From VGCC01 sp040381195 (lineage in GTDB: Bacteria; Actinomycetota; Actinomycetes; S36-B12): DNA of 47,378 nucleotides. How positions within the stretch are numbered: the stretch's first letter is position 1; each line of letters begins with the position of its first letter. This document shows, one piece after another, positions 40,424 through 47,289 of the stretch. The notes under the pieces were generated by a model. It made no database searches. It worked only from the letters and a program-made list of their open reading frames with translations, and was not told the DNA's origin. The stretch spans positions 1-47,378 of the forward strand of contig JBEIHR010000004.1 of the NCBI GenBank assembly GCA_040381195.1, in the 5' to 3' direction. A program made the translations under genes and the position numbers.

Positions 40424-41648
40424 ACAGTCGGGCCTTGCCAATCCGCTCGAGGGCGACCTCTGCACTCCACGGGAGCATGAGGGAACCGAGTCGCGAATCG
40501 CGATACATACGCTCCAAGGACAGGTGCTTGAGCATCGACTGCCCACCACACACCCGCACCGCGATACTCGCCACCTGGTTCGCGTGCTCCATGACCGTGT
40601 AGACCGCGGCCCACGCCTGCACCATCGTGTCGACATCGGGATCGAGGTGCGCGTTGTCGACCGCGGTACACAACAGCGCGCGGCTCTGTTCGAACTTTAT
40701 CTGCATCTCGGCCCACCCAAGCTGCTTGATCGGGTTGTCGCGGCGCCCTGTGCCGGACGCGGCACCCGGCACTTCACCGCGCAGGTAATCCCGGGTGAAG
40801 TCGATGATCCCTTGAGTGAGGCCGAGGTAGGACGGTGCGAGGGACATGAAGAGGAAGGGATAGCGGTTCGCTGCCTGGTCGTACATCCCGCCCGGCATGA
40901 TCTCGTCGTCGAAGGGGACGAACACTTCCTTCAGCAGGAGAGTGCGCGAGACGGTGCCACGCATCCCGAGCGGATCCCAATCGTCGACGATCTCGACCCC
41001 GGGGGAATCAGCGCGCACAGATAGCAGGCGCAGGAACTCCTCGCCGGGAACCTGGCAGGTGACGTTGTAGCGGTGGGCCGCTCCCGATAGCGACGCGAAG
41101 ATCTTGCGCCCCGTGACCAGGTACCCGCCGTCGGTCAACTCGGCCTTGGTCGCAACGCCGGCAAGGGCCCCCGGGTTCAGACCCTCGCTGAATGGTTGCG
41201 AGTGGATGTCGCCGTTCTCCACGACTCCGCGGAACATCTCCGCCCGGCGCCGCTCGTGCGTCTCCCGTTGCTCGGGACTCATGTCCAAAAGGTCGCTGAC
41301 CTCACCGGCCCAGAGCATCGTCGCGTTGTGCATATTGAAGGTGAGCGCGGTCGACCCGCAGTACCGTCCGATCTCCGCCGACACGCGAACGTAGTCGGCG
41401 TAACTGGCACCGAGACCCCCGTACTGGGCGGGTACGCACAGTGCGAGGAACCCGGCATCGCGGAGATCGGCGAAGTTGGCAAAGGGGAAGACCGCGTTGC
41501 GGTCGATATCGACCGCGCGCTCGCGGAAGACCGGTCCGAGTTCGCGAATGACGGCGACGAGCTCGTCTCGGGACTTCGTGGGGCCCGAGGTTCCGGTCAT
41601 ACCGGTGTGCACCCGGGTGCCTTCATGGGCTGCGACAGGTGGTGTCAT
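40416..41648 (-). CDS. Acyl-CoA dehydrogenase-fold flavoprotein, possibly a monooxygenase
   Basis: 410 aa. FAD-fold features include VPAQYGGLGASYADYVRVSA, DIHSQPFSEGLNP, GGYLVTGRKIFASLSGAAHR and the C-terminal VCGGQSMLKHLSLERMYRDS. Where classical dehydrogenases have YEGT with the catalytic Glu, this protein reads LMLPWSAEV, so the usual base seems absent. Such divergence is common in the group that includes flavin monooxygenases (DszC- and nitrososynthase-like). The ATG at 41648 lies six bases after a CACGAT -10 in a mirror-symmetric divergent promoter. It is coupled to the aryl-CoA ligase. Confidence 0.85.
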   Translation of the reverse strand: MTPPVAAHEGTRVHTGMTGTSGPTKSRDELVAVIRELGPVFRERAVDIDRNAVFPFANFADLRDAGFLALCVPAQYGGLGASYADYVRVSAEIGRYCGSTALTFNMHNATMLWAGEVSDLLDMSPEQRETHERRRAEMFRGVVENGDIHSQPFSEGLNPGALAGVATKAELTDGGYLVTGRKIFASLSGAAHRYNVTCQVPGEEFLRLLSVRADSPGVEIVDDWDPLGMRGTVSRTLLLKEVFVPFDDEIMPGGMYDQAANRYPFLFMSLAPSYLGLTQGIIDFTRDYLRGEVPGAASGTGRRDNPIKQLGWAEMQIKFEQSRALLCTAVDNAHLDPDVDTMVQAWAAVYTVMEHANQVASIAVRVCGGQSMLKHLSLERMYRDSRLGSLMLPWSAEVALERIGKARLYD

Positions 41649-41654
41649 GACGCG

Positions 41655-41660
41655 ATCGTG
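41655..41660 (-). promoter_or_regulatory. -10 box of the leftward transcript (acyl-CoA dehydrogenase-fold gene)
   Basis: On the minus strand TTGACA, 17 bases, CACGAT, six bases, ATG. The -35 is one arm of the palindrome at 41677-41695. Confidence 0.55.
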
Positions 41661-41676
41661 ATGGACCGCGGAACTT

Positions 41677-41695
41677 TTGTCAACAGCGTTGACAA
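41677..41695. promoter_or_regulatory. Perfect palindromic operator containing both divergent -35 boxes
   Basis: TTGTCAACAGCGTTGACAA has two 8-base arms with perfect inverted symmetry around a 3-base centre. Each arm supplies a consensus -35 TTGACA: 41689-41694 on the plus strand and 41678-41683 on the minus strand. A repressor bound here would block both promoters. The regulator could be the TetR or GntR protein of the block, or one elsewhere. Confidence 0.75.
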
Positions 41696-41711
41696 TAGTG
41701 TGTCGGGTGCC

Positions 41712-41717
41712 TACCGT
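41712..41717 (+). promoter_or_regulatory. -10 box of the rightward transcript (hydrolase-NicX-GS operon)
   Basis: TTGACA, 17 bases, TACCGT, six bases, GTG at 41724. The spacing is identical to the leftward promoter, and the transcript should be leaderless. Confidence 0.65.
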
Positions 41718-41723
41718 TCCCAC

Positions 41724-42509
41724 GTGATCGACGTGGACGCCTCTCCCGTGGCGTGGCGGGAGGCCGGCGCGGGCCCGGTGGCCCTGTTCCTGCACGGGCT
41801 CGGGGGTGGTCGCACGGCATGGCGTCCGCAAATGGAGGTGCTGTCCGGACTGCGGCGCTGTGTCGCCTGGGACGCACCCGGATACGGCGCGTCGGAACCG
41901 GTTCTCGACACCACCTTCGATGCCTACGCCCGAGCTGCGCTGGCGTTGATCACCACCGTCTCCCCCGATGAGCCCGTGGACCTGGTGGGCATGTCCTTCG
42001 GGGGGATGATCGCGCAGTACGCCACGGCCCTGGCCCCCGACCGCATCCGCAGCCTGACCCTGTTGTGCACGAGTCCCAAGTTCGGGCTCGACGGCACGGA
42101 TCCGGACGAGTGGCGTGCGGCGCGGCTCGCGGGTCTCGAACAGATGGGCAGCCCGGCAGCTGCCGCCCCCCTCATCCTCCCCTCACTCGTGGGGCCGAAC
42201 GGCGCGCACGTGGTGCCGGAGGCGATCGAGGCCATGGCCCGCGTTCCGTTGGCAGGCCTCCTCGACTCTTTGTCCACGATCGCCAGCCACGACAGCCGGG
42301 CCCTCCTCCCCACCATCACCACCCCCACGCTCGTACTCGTCGGAGAACTCGACGATGAGACTCCGGTGTCCTACGCCCACGCGATCGTGGACCTGCTGCC
42401 GCATGGTCGCCTCGAGGTCATCCCGGGGGTCGGTCACCTGCTGAACCTCGAGGCCGAGGATGCTGTGAACACTGCGATCGCACGTCATTGGCAGGAGGTC
42501 ATGCCGTGA
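41724..42509 (+). CDS. Alpha/beta-fold hydrolase, first gene of the NicX-like operon
   Basis: 261 aa. The oxyanion region is VALFLHGLGGGRTAWRPQ, the nucleophile Ser91 is in LVGMSFGGMIAQYA, the acid is in LVLVGELDDETPVS, and the His is in IPGVGHLLNLEAEDAV. The family resembles 3-oxoadipate enol-lactonases and also N-formylmaleamate deformylase (NicD), which follows NicX in nicotinate breakdown; its place directly before a NicX-like gene favours a deformylase or amide/ester hydrolase role. The GTG start at 41724 fits the leaderless promoter. The stop overlaps the next gene by 4 bp. Confidence 0.87.
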   Translation: MIDVDASPVAWREAGAGPVALFLHGLGGGRTAWRPQMEVLSGLRRCVAWDAPGYGASEPVLDTTFDAYARAALALITTVSPDEPVDLVGMSFGGMIAQYATALAPDRIRSLTLLCTSPKFGLDGTDPDEWRAARLAGLEQMGSPAAAAPLILPSLVGPNGAHVVPEAIEAMARVPLAGLLDSLSTIASHDSRALLPTITTPTLVLVGELDDETPVSYAHAIVDLLPHGRLEVIPGVGHLLNLEAEDAVNTAIARHWQEVMP

Positions 42510-43561
42510 GGACGGGAAACACCGAGTGGCGCTGGGTGCAGCGCTTCGCACAGCAATTCGCGCTCAACGGCCTGAAGCCCGGCGACGAGTGCGTGATCCT
42601 CTCCGAAAGCGACAGTCGGCCCGAATTGGTGGCTACATCGATCCTCGCTGCGGAGTACCTCGGTGCGCGACCGTTCGAAGTCGTGATGCGCACTCCGGCC
42701 AACGGTGGGCCGGTCGCCTTGCGCTCAACAGGGACGTCCCTGGCACTCAAGGGTCATGCCGGAGCCGTGGCAGCCGTCTCCTCCGTGCCGCTCGTCATCG
42801 ATGTGACCGTCGAAGGACTCCTGCATTCGCGGGAACTGCGCGACATTCTCGGAGCCGGAACATCGGTATTCATGATCAGCAACGAGCATCCGGAGATCTT
42901 CGAGCGCCTCCCCCACGACGAGGACATGGCGCGACGCGTAGCGAAGTCGCATGACGTGCTTCGGTCGTCCAAGGTCATGCGTGCGACCAGCGATATCGGC
43001 ACGGACATACACGTCGAACTTGCCGACGCCTTCACTGCGGGATCCACGGGCGTGATCCAAGGACCGGGGGAGATCGCCCACTGGCCCGGCGGACTGGTGC
43101 TCGCATTTCCGGCACGCCACCGCGTGAACGGGCAGATCGTGTTGGCACCAGGAGACATCAACATCACCTTCAAGCACTATGTGCAGGATCCGATCACGTT
43201 GACAATCGAAGATGACTTCGTGGTCGCAATCGAGGGCAAGGGCTACCAGGCTGAAATGTTGAAGTCCTACATGTCCGCCTTCGATGCTGATGCCTACGCC
43301 ACCTCACACATCGGCTGGGGTATGAATCCCGCTGCACGTTGGGACTACCTCGAGCTCTACGACAGGTCACAGTTCAATGGAACCGAGGCCCGCGCATTCG
43401 AAGGCAACTTCATGTACAGCACGGGCGCCAACGAGAATGCGGAACGCTTCAGCGTGTGCCATTTCGACATTCCCATGCGCGAGTGCAGCGTGTTCCTGGA
43501 TGATCACCAGGTCGTGGATCGGGGACGCCTGGTGGGTGTCGCCGCGGGCGAGGAGGCGTAG
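42506..43561 (+). CDS. NicX-like non-haem iron dioxygenase (M29-peptidase-like fold)
   Basis: 351 aa. The fold family covers aminopeptidase T (M29) and 2,5-dihydroxypyridine 5,6-dioxygenase NicX. Here His268 in ATSHIGWGMNPAARW and His319/Asp321 in SVCHFDIPMRE match the order and spacing of the NicX iron ligands as I remember them (His265, His318, Asp320 in P. putida), and the length is nearly the same as NicX (about 350). That favours a ring-opening dioxygenase over a peptidase. The GTG at 42506 has an ideal AGGAGG and overlaps the hydrolase stop. It is followed two bases later by a gamma-glutamyl ligase gene, an association I do not know from described nic operons. Confidence 0.8.
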   Translation: MRTGNTEWRWVQRFAQQFALNGLKPGDECVILSESDSRPELVATSILAAEYLGARPFEVVMRTPANGGPVALRSTGTSLALKGHAGAVAAVSSVPLVIDVTVEGLLHSRELRDILGAGTSVFMISNEHPEIFERLPHDEDMARRVAKSHDVLRSSKVMRATSDIGTDIHVELADAFTAGSTGVIQGPGEIAHWPGGLVLAFPARHRVNGQIVLAPGDINITFKHYVQDPITLTIEDDFVVAIEGKGYQAEMLKSYMSAFDADAYATSHIGWGMNPAARWDYLELYDRSQFNGTEARAFEGNFMYSTGANENAERFSVCHFDIPMRECSVFLDDHQVVDRGRLVGVAAGEEA

Positions 43562-43563
43562 GC

Positions 43564-44832
43564 ATGTCGTCGCAGATCGACATCCTCTTCCCGGATTTAC
43601 TCGGGCTCGCACATGGCAAGACCGTCCCCGCCGCGCGTCGTGACTATCCCACCCACTACGCCATCACGGTGATGGTGCAGGGCCTAGATCTGGAGTTCCT
43701 CGAGACTCCGAACTACTCCACCAGTTCCGGTTTCCCCGATATGGAAGCGCGTTTCGAGGACGGGACTCTGCGGCCTTGGGGCAACCGCCAGGTCGGCATG
43801 GCCCTCCTCCACTTCGCCGATGGCCGCCCACTCCCCCTGGACTCACGTCGCGCGCTGCGGTCGGTGATGGACCGCTGGAGCGAACGCGGACTCACCCCGG
43901 TGAGCGGATACGAGATGGAGTTCTTCCTCCTCGCGGGCCGCACACCCTTGACCAAACTCGCGGTCCCCGACCATCGGGTCTACGGAATCGGACCAGGTGC
44001 CGATCCCACGGGCACCCTCGAATTGATCGCCGAGGCCGCTGAGGCTGCGGATCTCAAGGTGGAGGGAGTCAACAGCGAGTTCACCCCGAGCCAGGTCGAG
44101 GTGTCCCTCCACTACCAGGACGCGATGAGTGCGGCCGACGCTGCATTCCTCTTTCGAATCCTGGCCCGCGAGGTGGCGCGGCGCAACGGGATCGACATCA
44201 CATTCATGGCTCGGCCCTTCGGTGATGCGGTGGGTAGCGGCATGCACGTGAACATGAGCCTGAATGACGCGTCCGGGCGGAACGCCTTGATCGACGAGTC
44301 GGATGCGAATGGTCTCTCCACTGTCGCGAAGTCTTTCGTCGCCGGGCTCCTCGATCACCACGAAGCACTAGCGGCCTTCGCAGGACCCACGGTGAACTCC
44401 TACAAGCGGCTCGTGTCGGGCATGTTGAGCGGCTACTGGGCCAACTGGGGCTTGGACAACCGCATCTCATCCGTGCGCATCCCAGGACAGCGCGGCGCAA
44501 GCACGCGGATCGAGCACCGAATGGCAGATGGGGCCGCCTCGCCCCATCTGCTGACGGCAGCACTCTTCGCCGCCGGTCTCTCCGGTGTGGAGCGGAACCT
44601 GTCACTCCCCGACCCACAGGTCGGAGACGCTGATGCAGCTCCGAACACGGACCGCCACACGCCGCACTCGCTCCCCGAGGCCCTCGATGCACTGGAGGCG
44701 GACGCGGTCCTACGTTCGTACTTCCATCCAGACCTCATCGAGGTTTACGTGGAACTCAAGCGACGTGAGTGCGCGCGCTGGAATGCCGCGGTCACCAACT
44801 GGGAACAGGACGAGTACTCGCGCGTCTACTGA
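43564..44832 (+). CDS. Glutamine synthetase-like gamma-glutamyl amine ligase (PuuA type), copy 2
   Basis: 422 aa. Motifs of the GS barrel are GYEMEFFLLAG, VNSEFTPSQVEVSLHYQD, GSGMHVNMSLNDASG and VRIPGQRGASTRIEHRMADG. The N-terminal region is short and reads STSSGFPDMEARFEDGTLRP, with GFPD in place of the DGSS loop, as in PuuA-type ligases. The ANPY motif of typical enzymes is replaced by AASPHLLTAA. It differs strongly from the other GS-like gene in this window, so the two probably use different amines. It lies two bases after the NicX-like gene with GAGGAGG as Shine-Dalgarno, and converges on tetR with a 7-bp overlap. Confidence 0.87.
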   Translation: MSSQIDILFPDLLGLAHGKTVPAARRDYPTHYAITVMVQGLDLEFLETPNYSTSSGFPDMEARFEDGTLRPWGNRQVGMALLHFADGRPLPLDSRRALRSVMDRWSERGLTPVSGYEMEFFLLAGRTPLTKLAVPDHRVYGIGPGADPTGTLELIAEAAEAADLKVEGVNSEFTPSQVEVSLHYQDAMSAADAAFLFRILAREVARRNGIDITFMARPFGDAVGSGMHVNMSLNDASGRNALIDESDANGLSTVAKSFVAGLLDHHEALAAFAGPTVNSYKRLVSGMLSGYWANWGLDNRISSVRIPGQRGASTRIEHRMADGAASPHLLTAALFAAGLSGVERNLSLPDPQVGDADAAPNTDRHTPHSLPEALDALEADAVLRSYFHPDLIEVYVELKRRECARWNAAVTNWEQDEYSRVY

Positions 44833-45479
44833 CTTCCGGTCAGTCCATCGATCAAGGCATCGAGTCCCGCAGCGAACACGAGATCGCTTGAGGGATAGAG
44901 CTTGTGGGCCATCCGCACGGATGCGGGGTACTGCTCAGCCGGAAGACTCGCATAATCGGCGCGCCAGGTGCGGTACGTACCGCGCCGGTCTGCCCCTGGA
45001 GCAGCAAGTGGACCATCGAGTGTCGCGGAACCGATCGTGTACTCGATGAGAACGTGGTACGCGATGATCGTCTTCTCCTCGCTGAGCCCACATCGGGTCA
45101 AGGCATCGAGCATCACCTCAGTAATACGTAACTCATTCCCGCGACGGGTGGGCCCGAAGGCCGTGAGCGTGAGTGCCACCTGACTCCGCAGCATCGTCTT
45201 GCGTAGCCGCGTGCACATGCGCCGAATATCGTCCCGAGCATCCTTCGAGGTCACGAAACCGCGGGTCACGGGGGCCAGGGCTCGGTCCCCCACCTCGCGG
45301 AGGAGATCGTCCTTGTCATGAAAGTGCCGATAGATCGCCGTCGCATCGACCCCCAGGCGGTCACCGAGTGCCCGGAGGCTGAAGGTTGCGGCGTCGGTCT
45401 CGGCGAGGAGATCGAGGGCGGCTTGACAGATGGCATCCCGACTCAGTCGGGCAGGACGTCCCCGAGCTGCGCGCGCCAC
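44826..45479 (-). CDS. TetR-family regulator
   Basis: 217 aa. The N-terminal HTH (about 8-60) reads GRPARLSRDAICQAALDLLA and TFSLRALGDRLGVDATAIYR, then HFHDKDDLLREVGDRAL. The C-terminal ligand domain is the larger TetR_C type (TRLRKTMLRSQVALTLTAFG). It is divergent from the decarboxylase-like gene, with an inverted repeat in between that is its likely operator. The GTG at 45479 lies six bases after TAGCCT, so it is probably leaderless. Confidence 0.92.
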   Translation of the reverse strand: MARAARGRPARLSRDAICQAALDLLAETDAATFSLRALGDRLGVDATAIYRHFHDKDDLLREVGDRALAPVTRGFVTSKDARDDIRRMCTRLRKTMLRSQVALTLTAFGPTRRGNELRITEVMLDALTRCGLSEEKTIIAYHVLIEYTIGSATLDGPLAAPGADRRGTYRTWRADYASLPAEQYPASVRMAHKLYPSSDLVFAAGLDALIDGLTGSQ

Positions 45480-45485
45480 ACGCGA

Positions 45486-45491
45486 AGGCTA
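45486..45491 (-). promoter_or_regulatory. -10 box of tetR, probable leaderless promoter
   Basis: On the minus strand TAGCCT is followed by TCGCGT and the GTG at 45479. Confidence 0.55.
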
Positions 45492-45512
45492 GCGAGTGGA
45501 GGGCTGCACAAA

Positions 45513-45534
45513 AACCGTTCGGGACCGAACAGTT
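45513..45534. promoter_or_regulatory. Inverted repeat, probable TetR operator
   Basis: Arms AACCGTTCGG and CCGAACAGTT around a GA centre match at 9 of 10 positions. The repeat lies between the two divergent -10 boxes and would cover the -35 region of the decarboxylase-like gene. Confidence 0.65.
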
Positions 45535-45539
45535 CTGGG

Positions 45540-45545
45540 TAGGCT
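45540..45545 (+). promoter_or_regulatory. -10 box of the decarboxylase-like/LLM operon
   Basis: TAGGCT is followed by CTCCGC and the ATG at 45552, with no Shine-Dalgarno. Confidence 0.55.
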
Positions 45546-45551
45546 CTCCGC

Positions 45552-46349
45552 ATGGCTGGATTCCTCCCCCCGTTCACCCCTGACGGTCGCACCGCGCTCG
45601 TGCCCCCGATGCCCTGGTACTACTCGGGCACCCTGCTCACCGTTGAGTACCGCACAGATCCGGCGAACGTGCGCGCGATCCTCCCGGACGAACTCGACCT
45701 CGCTCCGGAGGATCCGGGAGCCGTCGCGTTCATCTGGGCCGATTGGCAGTCCTGCAGTGCCGACCGCGAGGAACTCCTCGATCCGTCGCGTGCGCAGTAC
45801 CTCGAGGCATTCGTCGTCGTACGCGCCGCCTACCAGGGCATCACCTATAGCCGATGTGTGCTCATCTGGGTTACGACGGACTTCGCTATCGGCCGCGGAT
45901 GGTTCCAGGGGTATCCGAAGAAGCTCGGAAGCATCTACGTCACCCGCGCCTTCAACCACGGCAAGGCGTCGCCGCGCGTTGCCCCCGGAGGCACCTTCGG
46001 GGCCTCTCTCGCTGCCTACGACCACCGGCTTGCATCGGCAAAGGTGACATTGCGTGAGAAGTGTGAGAAGAACGGCTTCGTCAACGGTCACCCCATGGTG
46101 CATCACCGTTACATGCCGTCGATCACTGGTCAGGGGATGTCGCTGTCGCAGATCGTGACGATGGGTGGAGTGGATGCCGATCTCGGCGATCCATGGCGTG
46201 GCGACGCCGAGCTCGAACTGCACGACTCACCCTGGGATCAGCCCGCACGTTTGCTCCCCGTCGAGGAGATCATCGGCGGGTACTACCGCGAGGTCGGCGT
46301 TACCTTCGCTGGAGGAACGCTCCTGACAGACAACTCTGCTTCGATCTGA
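45552..46349 (+). CDS. Acetoacetate decarboxylase-superfamily protein
   Basis: 265 aa. The superfamily forms a Schiff base between a Lys and a keto acid. The key sequence FQGYPKKLGSIYV (Lys123, Lys124) matches the YPKKLG motif around the catalytic Lys of clostridial acetoacetate decarboxylase. Other family features are PPMPWYYSGTLLTVEYRTDP and SRCVLIWVTTDFAIGRGWFQ. Members include decarboxylases and also aldolase/dehydratase-like enzymes, so the reaction is open; decarboxylation or dehydration of a ring-cleavage keto acid would fit the block. It starts a two-gene operon with the LLM oxidoreductase, 10 bp away. Confidence 0.86.
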   Translation: MAGFLPPFTPDGRTALVPPMPWYYSGTLLTVEYRTDPANVRAILPDELDLAPEDPGAVAFIWADWQSCSADREELLDPSRAQYLEAFVVVRAAYQGITYSRCVLIWVTTDFAIGRGWFQGYPKKLGSIYVTRAFNHGKASPRVAPGGTFGASLAAYDHRLASAKVTLREKCEKNGFVNGHPMVHHRYMPSITGQGMSLSQIVTMGGVDADLGDPWRGDAELELHDSPWDQPARLLPVEEIIGGYYREVGVTFAGGTLLTDNSASI

Positions 46350-46359
46350 CGTATATCCC

Positions 46360-47289
46360 ATGACACCACCGCGCATGGTCAGTGTTCTCACCGAGAACCA
46401 CACCATGCTCGATCCACGTGACCTGCGCGGGATCGTCCGGATGGCTCAGGAGGCGGAAGACGCCGGCTTCGACATGATCATGGTGAGTGATCACGTGCTC
46501 TTGGGACCCAGTGCCGGCAGCGAAGGCCGCATGGCGAATCCGCGCGACTACGCGATGCCCGGCAATCAGGATCCGGCCACACCCTGGCCGTCCAACATCG
46601 TCCTGCTCAGTGCGATCGCCGCGGCCACCACACGCATCCGCATCGGAGCAATCGCCCTTATCGCCCCGCTGCGTCACCCACTCGTTCTCGCGCATGATCT
46701 CGCTGCACTCGACCTCATGTCCGAAGGACGGCTCGTGATCCAACCCACGGTCAGTTGGCACCGTGATGAGTACGCGGCACTCGGCGTCGACTTCACGTCC
46801 CGCGGTCGGATCCTCGACGAGGAATTGGACATCTGGTCGAAGGTCTGGTCAACGTCACCCGTGACACACCGCGGTGAATTCTTCAGCTTCGACGACGTCT
46901 ACCTCGAACCCAAGCCGATGCGTCCGGAGGGTCCGGCGATGTGGTTCGGAGGGGAACGGGTCCACCCGAAGATCATCGAGCGACTCGCCCGTTACGGCTC
47001 CGGCTTCCATCCGGTGGGCCGGGTGCACGAGGATGATGTTTCGCTCCTCAAGTCCAGCCTCGCCGAACTCGGACGCAGCTGGGAGGAGTTCGAGCTTGTC
47101 GGTGGAACACGCGTCACATTCCCGGACGACCACTCCGTGGCGCCGCTGCCAGAGGCACTCGAGGAGATCCCACGTCAAATGGCGCTGGGATTCACCACTT
47201 TCTGCATCAAGCCGAGCATCTTCATCGACGATCCGACGGACCACGCGCGGTTCTGCCACGAGGTGATCACGCGGGTCACTGCTCAGTGA
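46360..47289 (+). CDS. LLM-class (luciferase-like) F420/flavin-dependent oxidoreductase
   Basis: 309 aa TIM-barrel. Family features are IVRMAQEAEDAGFDMIMVSD with HV following, LSAIAAATTRIRIGAIALIA, PLRHPLVLAHDLAALDLMSE, the SWHRDEYAALGVDF segment and GPAMWFGGERVHPKIIERLA. It resembles the actinobacterial subgroup that uses F420, although FMN cannot be excluded. It may oxidise or reduce a pathway intermediate. It is coupled to the decarboxylase-like gene and converges with a PIN-toxin gene without any gap. Confidence 0.9.
   Translation: MTPPRMVSVLTENHTMLDPRDLRGIVRMAQEAEDAGFDMIMVSDHVLLGPSAGSEGRMANPRDYAMPGNQDPATPWPSNIVLLSAIAAATTRIRIGAIALIAPLRHPLVLAHDLAALDLMSEGRLVIQPTVSWHRDEYAALGVDFTSRGRILDEELDIWSKVWSTSPVTHRGEFFSFDDVYLEPKPMRPEGPAMWFGGERVHPKIIERLARYGSGFHPVGRVHEDDVSLLKSSLAELGRSWEEFELVGGTRVTFPDDHSVAPLPEALEEIPRQMALGFTTFCIKPSIFIDDPTDHARFCHEVITRVTAQ

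Noticed and set aside
40395..41024. Plus-strand frame opposite the acyl-CoA dehydrogenase-fold gene
   Set aside because: It is antisense to a gene with clear flavoprotein motifs and has no start signal of either the leaderless or the Shine-Dalgarno type.
42506..43561. Annotation of the NicX-like protein as a leucyl aminopeptidase (M29)
   Set aside because: The His/His-x-Asp spacing fits the iron site of 2,5-dihydroxypyridine dioxygenase rather than the two-metal peptidase site, and the operon contains no other peptide-related gene. Not excluded completely.
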